Shown: piece after piece, positions 35,910 to 44,235 of the stretch
Position numbering within the stretch: the first letter of the stretch is position 1
How the letters are laid out: each line of letters opens with the position of its first letter
Origin: Teichococcus rhizosphaerae
GTDB taxonomy: Bacteria; Pseudomonadota; Alphaproteobacteria; Acetobacterales; Acetobacteraceae
Length of the DNA stretch: 64,000 bases
Direction of reading: 5' to 3'
NCBI RefSeq assembly: GCF_002631185.1
Contig: NZ_PDNU01000030.1
Location: 28,161 to 92,160 of the forward strand
Notes under the pieces: generated by a model
Told to the model about the DNA's origin: nothing
Databases searched by the model: none
The model's input: only the letters and a program-made list of their open reading frames with translations
Program-made: the position numbers and the translations under genes

Positions 35910-36841
35910 ATCCGCCGCGTCTCCGTCACGCCGAACAGGCCCTGCGGCCGCACCAGCAGCACCAGCACCATGATGAGATAGGGGACCACCACCTCCAGCT
36001 CCGGCTCCAGATAGACGGCGACCGAGCGGCCGAGGCCGATCATCAGCGCCGCCAGCGCCGCGCCCTCGATCTGGCCGAGGCCGGCGGTCGCCACCACGGC
36101 GAAGGACAGGACGATGGTGGAGGCGCCGATGCCCGGCACCATGGAGGTCATGGGCGAGGCCAGAGCGCCGCCCAGCGCCGCCAGCGCGGCGCCGAAGGTG
36201 AAGGTGAGCATCGTCACCTTCGCCGCGTCGATGCCCTGCGAGGTGGCCGCCTCGCGGTCGGTGGTGACGGCCACGATGACGCGCCCGGTGAGCGTGCGGC
36301 GCATGAACCAGGCCAGCCCCGCCAGCGTCAGCAGCGCGATGCCCGGCAGCACGTAGAGCTGGTAGGCGGTGAAGGGGATGACGTCGGCGCCGAAGGGCAC
36401 GTCCACCGTGCCGAGGAGCTGCATCGGCGTCTCGTTGGACACCGGCTGCACGCCCCAGATCAGCTTCTGCACATCCTCCAGGATCATGAACAGGGCGAAG
36501 GTGACGAGCAGCTGCAGCACCGGCTCCTGCGTCTCCACCCGCTTGAGCAGCACGCGCTCGATCAGCGGGCCGAGGATGACGCCCACCAGCGCGGCGGCGA
36601 TGAGCAGCACCGGATAGGAGAGCCAGGCCGGCAGCCCGGCGGCGATGAGGGCCGCGGTGAGCGAGGCGGCGGTGTAGGCGCCGATGGCGTAGAGGCTGCC
36701 ATGCGCCACGTTGAGGATGCGCAGCACGCCGAACACCAGGTTCAGCCCCACCGCCACCATGAAGATGGCGGCGGCGGAAGCGAGCCCGTCCAGCACCGCC
36801 AGCCCCAGCAGCAGCCCGTTCTCGGAAAGCCATTCCGTCAT
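35906..36841 (-). CDS. livH: Branched-chain-type ABC transporter permease LivH
   Basis: A 311-aa inner-membrane permease, first gene of the Liv cassette. Recognisable segments are LDGLASAAAIFMVAVGLNLVFGVLRILNVAHGSLYAIGAYTA, the cytoplasmic loop TGRVIVAVTTDREAATSQGIDAAKVTMLTFTFGAALAALGGAL and ASTIVLSFAVVATAGLGQIEGAALAALMIGLG. ATG 36841 begins at the conserved N-terminus; ATG 36943 adds a polar 34-residue leader unlike the family. No binding-protein gene is next to it. The 204 bases upstream probably hold the operon promoter; an AT-rich patch lies around 36950-36975. Confidence 0.92.
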   Translation of the reverse strand: MTEWLSENGLLLGLAVLDGLASAAAIFMVAVGLNLVFGVLRILNVAHGSLYAIGAYTAASLTAALIAAGLPAWLSYPVLLIAAALVGVILGPLIERVLLKRVETQEPVLQLLVTFALFMILEDVQKLIWGVQPVSNETPMQLLGTVDVPFGADVIPFTAYQLYVLPGIALLTLAGLAWFMRRTLTGRVIVAVTTDREAATSQGIDAAKVTMLTFTFGAALAALGGALASPMTSMVPGIGASTIVLSFAVVATAGLGQIEGAALAALMIGLGRSVAVYLEPELEVVVPYLIMVLVLLVRPQGLFGVTETRRI

Positions 36842-37045
36842 GCGCGGCACGCCTTCGGCCACGCGGGCGGGGCCCACGCTTTCTCGTCCATTCTGTCCCC
36901 CTTCTCCTGACCTGTGCAGCCAGAGTTGGGGACACTGTTTCACGCGCTCCGAATTGCGTCAATAAATCAGCATTTTACCGCCATGTCCGGAGCTTGTGGG
37001 CTTTCGCGCCGGATGGAAACCCCGCATCGGCCGCCACGCCACCCC

Positions 37046-37912
37046 TCACCCGGCGAGCGCCAGGATCTCCTCTGCCCGGCGCACCACGGGCGGGTCGATC
37101 ATCTTGCCGCCGATCTGGAAGGCGCCGCGGCCGCTGGCCCGCGCCTCGGCATCGCCCGCCACCACGCGCCGCGCCCAGTCGATCTCCGCCGCATCGGGCG
37201 CGAAGAGCTCGTTCATGATGGCCACCTGCGCCGGATGCACCGCGAGCGCGCCGCGGAAGCCGAGCTGGCGCGCCTCGGCGATGGTCCGGCGGAAGGCGTC
37301 CAGATCCTGGAACTGGCCGATGCTGCCCACGAAGCCCATGGGCATCAGCCCCGCCGCGCGTGCCGCCATCAGCACGGCGAGGTTGGGGCCGAGCAGGGCC
37401 GCCGGGCCGGGGATCGCGCCGAGCGCCGCGCAGAAATCCTCCGGCCCCAGCATCATCGCCACGCTGCGCGGGTCGGCGGAGGCGATGGCGGGCAGCGCGT
37501 AGAGGGCGGCCGGCGTCTCGATCTGCAGCAGCAGCCGCACCGTGCCGGGGGCGATGCCGCGCTCGGCCTCCAGCTCGGCCACGGCGGCCGAGACGTCGCG
37601 CACATAGCCGGCCTCCTCCACCTTGGGCAGCACGAGGCCGGCGAGGCCCGGCACCACCGCCGCCTCCAGGTCGGCCGCCAGCGCCCGCAGGCCGCGGTTC
37701 ACCCGCACCAGCACCGCCGGCCCGCGCGACCCGATGGCGGCGATGGAGCCGGCCAGCGTCTGGCGCGCCTGCGGCTTCTCGGCCGCCGGCACCGCATCCT
37801 CCATGTCCAGGATGATGCCATCGGCGCCCCGCTCATGCGCGCGGGCGATGAAGCGCTCCACATGCGCGGGCACGAAGAGAAGGGAACGCCAGCGCGGCGG
37901 CGGCAGGCTCAT
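37046..37912 (-). CDS. HpcH/HpaI-CitE family aldolase/lyase
   Basis: A 288-aa TIM-barrel lyase of the CitE type: RSLLFVPAHVERFIARAHERGADGIILDMEDAVP carries the conserved Asp-Met-Glu-Asp, RLLLQIETPAALYALPAIA holds the metal-binding Glu, and MMLGPEDF the next Asp. Family members cleave citryl-CoA, malyl-CoA or citramalyl-CoA. No citrate lyase alpha or gamma genes are near. It follows a LeuCD-type hydratase pair in the same direction (73-base gap), which would fit hydration of citraconate or a related acid to citramalate and then CoA-level cleavage; that route is inference. Confidence 0.88.
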   Translation of the reverse strand: MSLPPPRWRSLLFVPAHVERFIARAHERGADGIILDMEDAVPAAEKPQARQTLAGSIAAIGSRGPAVLVRVNRGLRALAADLEAAVVPGLAGLVLPKVEEAGYVRDVSAAVAELEAERGIAPGTVRLLLQIETPAALYALPAIASADPRSVAMMLGPEDFCAALGAIPGPAALLGPNLAVLMAARAAGLMPMGFVGSIGQFQDLDAFRRTIAEARQLGFRGALAVHPAQVAIMNELFAPDAAEIDWARRVVAGDAEARASGRGAFQIGGKMIDPPVVRRAEEILALAG

Positions 37913-37985
37913 GGGATCTATCCTCCGGGTGCGGCGTGGCGCCGCCTTCTTGCCCGCCCCTTGTGCGCGCCCCGCGCCGGGCTGT

Positions 37986-38615
37986 CTATCCTTGGCCCCC
38001 TTCCGCCGGCGGCAGGCCGGCCCAGGGGCGGCGCGCCGCATCGGCCGCCGCAAAGGCGCCGATGGCCGCCGCATGGCTCAGCGTCAGGTCGATGTCGTTC
38101 CAGCCATTCAGCAGCTTGGTGCGCCAGACGGGGTCGATCCGAAAGGCGAAGCGGTGCCCGCCCGCGCGCACGGCGCATTCCCGCAGGTCCACCGTGATCT
38201 CCTGGCCGCCCTGGTCCAGCCAGCCGAGCAGCCGCTCGGCCTCCGCCTCCTCCAGCTGTGCCGGGAGCAGCCCGTTGTTCACCGCGTTGCTCGCGAAGAT
38301 GTCGCCGAAGCTCGGAGCCAGCACGCAGCGGAAACCGGCATCGACCAGCGCATAGACCGCCGCCTCGCGCGAGGAGCCGCTGCCGAAGTTGCGCCGCGCG
38401 ACCAGGATCTGCGCGCACCGGCGCTCCGGGCGGTCGATGGGCGAATCCGGGCGCACCGCGCCATCCTCGGCGAAGCGCAGGTCGTGCAGCAGGAACTGGC
38501 CATAGCCCTCGCTGCGCGGCCGCTTCATGAAGCGGGCGGGGATGAGCTGGTCGGTGTCCACATTGGCCAGCGGCAGGGGGCAGGCGGCGGCGGCGAGGAT
38601 GGTGAAGGGCCGCAT
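37986..38615 (-). CDS. leuD: 3-isopropylmalate dehydratase small subunit (LeuD type)
   Basis: A 209-aa swivel-domain subunit of the aconitase superfamily. The N-terminus LPLANVDTDQLIPARFMK and the substrate loop ARRNFGSGSSREAAVYAL are intact, as is the late VDLRECAVRAGG strand. The start shares one base with the large-subunit stop. In leucine biosynthesis LeuCD converts 2- to 3-isopropylmalate; catabolic paralogues hydrate citraconate or 2,3-dimethylmalate. The neighbouring CitE-type lyase and absence of leuA or leuB leave the second possibility open. Confidence 0.9.
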   Translation of the reverse strand: MRPFTILAAAACPLPLANVDTDQLIPARFMKRPRSEGYGQFLLHDLRFAEDGAVRPDSPIDRPERRCAQILVARRNFGSGSSREAAVYALVDAGFRCVLAPSFGDIFASNAVNNGLLPAQLEEAEAERLLGWLDQGGQEITVDLRECAVRAGGHRFAFRIDPVWRTKLLNGWNDIDLTLSHAAAIGAFAAADAARRPWAGLPPAEGGQG

Positions 38616-40033
38616 CAGCCGCGCCCTTCCAGCAGGGGCCGGACATCGGCGATGCGGCCCGCCAGCGCGGCGGCCGCGACCATGGCGGGGGACATCAGAT
38701 GCGTCCGCGCGCCCTTGCCCTGCCGGCCCTTGAAGTTGCGGTTGGTGGTGGAGGCGCAGCGCTCACCGGGGGGCACCAGGTCCCCGTTCATGCCGACGCA
38801 CATGGAGCAGCCGGAATCCGCCCATTCCAGCCCGGCCTCCTGGAAGATGCGGTCCAGCCCCTCCTGCTCCGCTTGCCGCTTGACCAGGGAGGAACCGGGC
38901 GAGACCAGCCCCGGCACCCGCGCCCGCCGCCCCGCCAGCACGGCCGCCGCCGCGCGCAAATCCTCGATGCGGCTGTTGGTGCAGGAGCCGATGAAGACGC
39001 GGTCGATCGGCACATCCTCCAGGCGCTGGCCGGGGCGCAGGCCCATATAGTCCAGCGCGTCGCGGATCTGCGCGGCGCGGGAAGGGTCGGCCGCGCGGGC
39101 AGGGTCCGGGGTGCTGGCGGTGACGGGCAGCGCGTCCTCCGGGCTGACGCCCCAGGTGACGATGGGCGCGATCTCCCCGGCCTCCAGGGACAATTCGCGG
39201 TCGAAGCCCGCGCCTTCATCGCCGGGCAGGGCGAGCCAGGCCTCGGCGGCGGCGTCGAAGGCGGCACCCTGGGGCGCCAGCGGCCGGCCGCGCAGAAACG
39301 CCACGGTGGTCTCGTCCGGCGCCACCATGCCGCAGCGCGCGCCGCTCTCGATGGCCATGTTGCACAGCGTGAGCCGCCCTTCCATGGACAGGCCGCGCAC
39401 GGCGCTCCCGGCATATTCCACCGCGTGGCCCTGCGCGCCATCCGCCCCGATGCGCGCGATGATGGCCAGCGCCAGGTCCTTGGCGCCGGTGCCGAGGGGC
39501 AGCCTGCCCTCCACCGTGATGCGCATGCGGCGCGGCTTCCGCTGCCACAGGGTCTGCGTCATCAGCACATGCGCGACCTCCGAGGCGCCGATGCCGAAGG
39601 CCAGCGCGCCGAAGGCGCCATGCGTCGAGGTGTGGCTGTCGCCGCAGACGACCGTGAGCCCCGGCAGGGTCAGCCCCTGCTCCGGCCCCACCACATGCAC
39701 GATGCCCTGGCGCGGGTCGTGCAGGCCGAAGAGGCGCGTGCCATGCGCCCGTGCATTGGCCTCCAGCCCCCGCACCATGCCGGCGACGCCCGCGTCGGGG
39801 ATGCCGCGGCCCGGAGCGCGGGTCGGCACATAATGGTCGGCCACGCCGATGTTGAGTTCCGGCCGCGCCACCTTCGCGCCCCGCGCGCGGAGCTGGGCAA
39901 AGGCGTGGTGCGAGCCTTCATGGAAGAAGTGACGATCGATCCAGAGGAGGCTTTGGCCGTCCTCGCGGGTGAGCACGACATGCGCGTCCCACACCTTGTC
40001 GAACAGCGTGCGTCGCGGCGGCGCCTCGGCCAT
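38615..40033 (-). CDS. leuC: 3-isopropylmalate dehydratase large subunit (LeuC type)
   Basis: A 472-aa 4Fe-4S hydro-lyase subunit. Cluster ligands are seen in FIGSCTNSRIEDL and in DSGCSMCVGMN (CxxC), and VCGDSHTSTHGAFGALAFGIG is the canonical substrate segment. N-terminus MAEAPPRRTLFDKVWDAHVV matches LeuC; the frame extends upstream to 40255 without similarity. It is the first gene of leuC-leuD-citE. A housekeeping leucine role cannot be excluded. Confidence 0.92.
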   Translation of the reverse strand: MAEAPPRRTLFDKVWDAHVVLTREDGQSLLWIDRHFFHEGSHHAFAQLRARGAKVARPELNIGVADHYVPTRAPGRGIPDAGVAGMVRGLEANARAHGTRLFGLHDPRQGIVHVVGPEQGLTLPGLTVVCGDSHTSTHGAFGALAFGIGASEVAHVLMTQTLWQRKPRRMRITVEGRLPLGTGAKDLALAIIARIGADGAQGHAVEYAGSAVRGLSMEGRLTLCNMAIESGARCGMVAPDETTVAFLRGRPLAPQGAAFDAAAEAWLALPGDEGAGFDRELSLEAGEIAPIVTWGVSPEDALPVTASTPDPARAADPSRAAQIRDALDYMGLRPGQRLEDVPIDRVFIGSCTNSRIEDLRAAAAVLAGRRARVPGLVSPGSSLVKRQAEQEGLDRIFQEAGLEWADSGCSMCVGMNGDLVPPGERCASTTNRNFKGRQGKGARTHLMSPAMVAAAALAGRIADVRPLLEGRG

Positions 40034-40541
40034 GCCCCTGTCCTCCCGGTCCTTCCCGACGATGCCGCAGGACGGCCAGGGGCGCAACGCGGCGTCTCGG
40101 AAATGAGACCGCGGCAGGAAGGCCAGGGCGTGGCCGGCCACCCTGTTTCCTGCCGGCGACGAGGTGGTTGCCCGTTGGCGCTTCCTGACCGGGCCGCGGT
40201 GCCGCCGGCGAAGTAGAAACCGCCCCGCATCCTGAAGAGCGCGAGGACGAATCACGGCGCCTTTCGCGGCCCTGAACCGCCCAGGTCGAGGCGCTCCGGG
40301 TGGCGCGCAGCGGCACCGGCGCCCGCTGGAGAGGCGCTGCCGGTCATTTTCCGCCCTGGAAGCATGCCGCCTGCCAGTTCCGAGAGGCTAAAAGCGCCCT
40401 GCGGGGCCATCCCAAAATCTGGACAAGTTTCTTCTTTTCAGAAGACGCGTAGTTGAAGGTCCGTAGGACATGAACCCGCGCGGCGTATGGCATCCAGGAA
40501 GGACACACTTCAAGAAACCGTGCGTTTCTGCGGAAAGTAAT

Positions 40542-40555
40542 TCACATAAATGTGA
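40542..40555. promoter_or_regulatory. TCACAT-AA-ATGTGA inverted repeat
   Basis: A perfect 14-base inverted repeat with six-base arms, about 240 bases upstream of the RTX glycosidase start. It shares TCACAT/ATGTGA with the larger palindrome at 40732, so both may bind the same protein. Confidence 0.45.
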
Positions 40556-40731
40556 GCAAAGAGGCTGCGGCACAAACTCGTTCCGCGAGACAGGGATCAA
40601 ATTTTTAAACAACAAAGTAAATTCTCATGAAACTTTCTAGCTCATGCTTGGCCATTTGCGATGGCAGGCTTACTTCTCTTTACCTTTGATATTGCTGTTT
40701 TTTCTGGACCTTCCAGGGGGCATTGCGGATA

Positions 40732-40749
40732 TCACTCACATGTGAGTGA
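40732..40749. promoter_or_regulatory. Perfect 18-base palindrome TCACTCACA/TGTGAGTGA
   Basis: The sequence is its own reverse complement over 18 bases with no spacer, and lies 43 bases before the ATG of the RTX glycosidase. Position and perfection suggest a repressor or activator site for that gene. It could also form a hairpin in the leader mRNA. Confidence 0.6.
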
Positions 40750-40792
40750 GCAATCCCCCCGCGGCTTGCTCCATTATAAAGGAAGTAAAGCC

Positions 40793-43261
40793 ATGACCGC
40801 TCTCGGCGTTTATGTCGGTAACGATCCCTCCATGCTGAACAAGTTCTCCGGGTGGCTTGGCGATACGCCTGACTATGTTCATGGCGTTGTTGGTTACTCG
40901 AACTGGAAGGACTACACGTCTTCCGCGAACTGGCAGGTGAACCTGTGGAAGCCGACGGGTGTCGACATCCAGTGGTCGATCCCGCTGATCAGCCGGGAAG
41001 GCAATCTCGGCACGGCCGCGAGCGGCGCCTACAACCAGTACTACAAGAGCGTCGCCGAGACGCTGCTGAAGGGCACCCCGGGCGACGGGCCGATCATGGT
41101 CCGCACCGGCTGGGAGGCGAATGGCGACTGGTTCTTCTGGAACGCCATCGGCAAGGAGGAGGCGTTCAAGGGCGCCTTCCGCCAGATGTCCAGCACCTTC
41201 AAGGAGGTGTCCGACCGGTTCCAGTTCGAGTGGAACATCAACCACGCTAATGGCGGCATCGACCCCGCCTCGATCTATCCGGGCGACGAGTATGTCGACG
41301 TCATCGGCATGGATTTCTACTACAAGCCCGAATACCAGGGTAACGACCCGGTGGCCGCGTTCAACCGGATCGTCAACGAGAAGTACGGCCTGCAGTGGCT
41401 GGAGAACTTCGCCAAGCAGCACAACAAGCCCACCGCCTATTCCGAGTGGGGCGTGAAGGGCGACAATGCCGGCCCGTTCGTGCAGCTGGCCAAGGAGTGG
41501 TTCGAGAAGCACAACCCCGTGCTGCAGAGCTACTGGGACTCTGACGCCGCCTATCCCGGCAAGCTGTCCGACGGCTCCGACCCCAGGACCGGCGCGGCCT
41601 TCAAGGAGGCGTTCCGCAACTCGGGCGATGGCGAGATGACCTGGGCCGACTTCGGCGGCAAGAACAGCGCCCCGCCGCCCAAGCCCGGCAACACGCCCAA
41701 CATCCCGACCGAGAACGGCAGCGGCGACGCGACCGCGGGCAAGCCCCCGGGCGCGGATGACCCGGTGAACGAGGCGCCCCAGGCCGCCACCGCGCCGAGC
41801 GCTCCCGCCCCTGCTCCGGCCCCGGCGCCCTCCACCCCGGCCCCTGCTCCGGCTCCCCAGCCCGCCAAGGGCGAGGCCGCGGCCAGCGCCGCGCCCACCA
41901 AGTCCATCAAGGGCACCTCCGCCAAGGAGACGCTGACCGGCACCACCGGCCATGACGAGATCACCGGCGGCGGCGGCGACACGCTGAAGGGCGGCGCGGG
42001 CGATGACACCTATGTCATCACCACCGGCGACGTGGTGGTGGAGCTGGGCGGCCAGGGCATCGACACGGTCAAGACCTGGATCAACAACTACGTCCTGCCC
42101 GAGAACGTCGAGAACCTGATCCTCACCGGCACCGGCTGGAACACGCTGACCGGCAACGGCCTGGCCAACCGCCTCGAGGGCAACCTCAACCCGAACGTGC
42201 TGAACGGCAAGGGTGGCAACGACATCCTCACCGGCGGCGGCGGCAACGACACCTTCGTCATCGCCAAGGGCGAGGGCAACGACATCGTCACCGACTTCCG
42301 GGGCGGCGCCGGCGCCAGCGACGTCCTCAAGCTCGACGGCATCGCCTTCAAGGACTTCGCCGCCCTCAAGGCTGCCGCCAGCCAGTCCGGCGCGGACGCG
42401 GTGCTGAACCTGGGCGATGGCCAGACCCTGACGCTGAAGGGCGTGCAGCTCTCCAGCCTGGCGGCCGACGACGTGCAGCTGGTCAACATCAAGGCCGCCC
42501 CGCCGGTGGCCGCGCCGCCCGCCACCAGCACCCCTGCCCCCAGTACGCCCGCTCCGAGCACGCCCGCTCCGAGCACGCCCGCTCCGAGCACCCCTGTGGT
42601 GACCGCGCCCGAGCAGGCCGCGCCGGACGCCGCGCCGGACGCCGCGCCGAAGATGCTGCCCGCCAGCGCCACGCCCGCCAAGTGGTTCTATGGCAGCAGC
42701 AAGACCGAGACGCTCACCGGCACCGACGGCCATGACGCCTTCAAGTCCGGCGGCGGCAACGACACCATGAAGGGCGGCAAGGGCGACGACACCTACACCG
42801 TCTACACCGCCGGCGATAAGGTGGTGGAGCTGGCCGGCCAGGGCATCGACACGGTGGAGACCTGGCTCTCCAGCTACACCCTGCCCGCCAATGTCGAGAA
42901 CCTCGTCGTCACCGGCACGTCCTGGACCGCGGCCACCGGCAACGCGCTGGACAACCGCATCATCGGCAATGACAGCCCCAACACGCTGAACGGCGGCGCC
43001 GGCAACGACGTGCTGACCGGCGGCAAGGGCGCCGACAAGTTCGTCATCGGCAAGGGCCTGGGCCACGACCTGATCACGGACTTCGAGGGCGCGGGCAAGT
43101 CCGGCGGCGACACCCTGGTGTTCCAGGGCTTCGGCAAGGGCGCCAGCATCAGCCACGAGGGCGGCAACCTCTTCGCCATCCACGCGGCCGACGGGTCCGA
43201 CACCTGCCTCACCCTCCAGGGCGTCAGCGGCCTCGCCTCCTCCGACTACATGTTCAGCTGA
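40793..43261 (+). CDS. GH26-like glycosidase with two RTX calcium-binding modules
   Basis: An 822-aa modular secreted enzyme. Residues 1-285 resemble family 26 glycoside hydrolases (beta-mannanase or related glucanase): the acid/base is probably Glu108 in RTGWEANGDWFFW and the nucleophile Glu218 in AYSEWG. A Pro/Ala-rich linker (about 292-375) leads to RTX module 1 (about 378-565), then a STPAP-repeat linker (about 575-605), then RTX module 2 (about 635-822). Each module has GGxGxDx-type nonapeptides (GGAGDDTYVI, GGGGNDTFVI, GGKGDDTYTV). There is no N-terminal signal, as expected for type I secretion through a C-terminal RTX signal; no ABC exporter genes are nearby. Start set by AAAGGAAG. Substrate not proven. 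Confidence 0.85.
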   Translation: MTALGVYVGNDPSMLNKFSGWLGDTPDYVHGVVGYSNWKDYTSSANWQVNLWKPTGVDIQWSIPLISREGNLGTAASGAYNQYYKSVAETLLKGTPGDGPIMVRTGWEANGDWFFWNAIGKEEAFKGAFRQMSSTFKEVSDRFQFEWNINHANGGIDPASIYPGDEYVDVIGMDFYYKPEYQGNDPVAAFNRIVNEKYGLQWLENFAKQHNKPTAYSEWGVKGDNAGPFVQLAKEWFEKHNPVLQSYWDSDAAYPGKLSDGSDPRTGAAFKEAFRNSGDGEMTWADFGGKNSAPPPKPGNTPNIPTENGSGDATAGKPPGADDPVNEAPQAATAPSAPAPAPAPAPSTPAPAPAPQPAKGEAAASAAPTKSIKGTSAKETLTGTTGHDEITGGGGDTLKGGAGDDTYVITTGDVVVELGGQGIDTVKTWINNYVLPENVENLILTGTGWNTLTGNGLANRLEGNLNPNVLNGKGGNDILTGGGGNDTFVIAKGEGNDIVTDFRGGAGASDVLKLDGIAFKDFAALKAAASQSGADAVLNLGDGQTLTLKGVQLSSLAADDVQLVNIKAAPPVAAPPATSTPAPSTPAPSTPAPSTPAPSTPVVTAPEQAAPDAAPDAAPKMLPASATPAKWFYGSSKTETLTGTDGHDAFKSGGGNDTMKGGKGDDTYTVYTAGDKVVELAGQGIDTVETWLSSYTLPANVENLVVTGTSWTAATGNALDNRIIGNDSPNTLNGGAGNDVLTGGKGADKFVIGKGLGHDLITDFEGAGKSGGDTLVFQGFGKGASISHEGGNLFAIHAADGSDTCLTLQGVSGLASSDYMFS
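42527..42586 (+). repeat. Four tandem 15-base units encoding STPAP
   Basis: Four 15-base units (starts at 42527, 42542, 42557 and 42572), the last two nearly identical, encode the STPAP repeat of the second linker in the RTX glycosidase. Being in frame and multiples of five codons, they can vary in number without breaking the gene. Confidence 0.8.
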
Positions 43262-43266
43262 GCGGC

Positions 43267-43299
43267 GGCAGGCGCCCTCCCCGCGGGAGGGCGCCTGCC
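43267..43299 (+). terminator. Strong hairpin after the RTX glycosidase gene
   Basis: A perfect 15-bp stem (43267-43281 with 43285-43299) with a three-base loop starts six bases after the stop codon. No T-run follows. It is the strongest hairpin I found in the window and should end or protect the glycosidase mRNA. Confidence 0.7.
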
Positions 43300-43393
43300 A
43301 CGCCACGGTCCCGGACGGATCGGACGCCCTGATCGACGCCTCGGGCGGGGAGCGGCACAATGCCGCTTCCCGCCCTTTCCGTTGAGGGATGAC

Positions 43394-44149
43394 ATGGACA
43401 TCACGCTTTCCCCGCCCGCCCGCCGGGGCGTCGCCCGAGGCGGCAAGGCCGTCTATGGCGCGCCGCTCGGCATCCTGATGCTGGAGACGCGCTTCCCGCG
43501 CATCCCCGGCGATGTGGGCAATGGCGCCACCTGGCCCTTTCCCGTGCTCTACCGCGTGGTCCGCGGCGCCACCTCGGAGAAGGTGGTGCTGAAGGGCGCG
43601 GAGGGCCTGCTGCCCGACTTCCTCGACGCGGCCGAGGAGCTGGTGCGCCAGGGCGCGGAGGCCATCACCACCACCTGCGGCTTTCTCTCCCTGTTCCAGA
43701 AGGAGCTCGCGGCGCATGTGGGCGTGCCGGTCGCCACCAGCAGCCTGATGCAGGTGCCCTGGGTGCAGGCGATGCTGCCGCCGGGCAGGCGCGTGGGCGT
43801 CATCACCGTCTCCGCCGCCGCGCTGACGCCACGGCACCTGGAAGCCGCCGGCGCGCCGGCCGACACCCCCGTGGCCGGCACCGAGAACGGCCGCGAGTTC
43901 TTCCGCGTGCTGGTGAAGGCCGAGAAGGAGGAGATGGATATCGACCTCGCGGAGCAGGACATCCTCGATGCGGGGCGCGACCTGGTGGCGCGGCATCCGG
44001 AGGTGGGCGCGATCGTGCTGGAATGCACCAACATGCCGCCCTATGCCGCCGCGCTCCAGAAGGAGTTGAGGCTGCCGGTCCACGACATCTACACGATGAT
44101 CAGCTACCTCCATGCCGGGCTGCGCCCGCGGATCTTCCCGGCGCCCTGA
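43394..44149 (+). CDS. Aspartate/glutamate racemase family protein
   Basis: A 251-aa protein of the Asp/Glu/hydantoin racemase superfamily. The two expected catalytic cysteines are present, in ITTTCGFLS and in VLECTNMPPY, and the GVITVSAAALTPRHLEAAG strand-loop between them fits. The superfamily also includes hydantoin racemase, maleate isomerase and arylmalonate decarboxylase, so the reaction cannot be fixed. ATG 43394 is preferred because GAGGGATGAC lies just upstream; TTG 43382 is also in frame. It has no obvious operon partner. Confidence 0.85.
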   Translation: MDITLSPPARRGVARGGKAVYGAPLGILMLETRFPRIPGDVGNGATWPFPVLYRVVRGATSEKVVLKGAEGLLPDFLDAAEELVRQGAEAITTTCGFLSLFQKELAAHVGVPVATSSLMQVPWVQAMLPPGRRVGVITVSAAALTPRHLEAAGAPADTPVAGTENGREFFRVLVKAEKEEMDIDLAEQDILDAGRDLVARHPEVGAIVLECTNMPPYAAALQKELRLPVHDIYTMISYLHAGLRPRIFPAP

Positions 44150-44235
44150 GGCGGGGCGCGGCCGCGCCTTGACCCTTCCGGGGGCGGAGCACCGGAAGGC
44201 TGAAAACGGCCGGCCCCGGGCGGCGTTACACCGGC

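Larger units (their letters stand above)
40034..40792. other. 759-base AT-richer intergenic region, no convincing gene
   Basis: From about 40380 to 40790 base composition drops well below the surroundings. The region lies between the divergent leuC and RTX glycosidase genes and holds both promoters. It contains an inverted repeat AGAAAC/GTTTCT (40513-40518 with 40524-40529), the palindromes listed separately and a chance minus-strand frame (40388-40615) with no family likeness. The abrupt composition change hints that the glycosidase and its regulatory region may have been acquired separately. Confidence 0.5.

Noticed and set aside
38615..40033. Assigning leuC/leuD to leucine biosynthesis with certainty
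   Set aside because: No other leucine gene is linked and a CitE-type lyase follows, so only the family name is supported.
40388..40615. 75-residue minus-strand frame in the AT-rich gap
   Set aside because: No family pattern, no clear ribosome site, contains several isolated Cys and Pro; more likely promoter DNA.
42527..42586. Possible CRISPR-like or regulatory direct repeat
   Set aside because: Units are 15 bases, have no spacers and are in frame, encoding STPAP in a protein linker.
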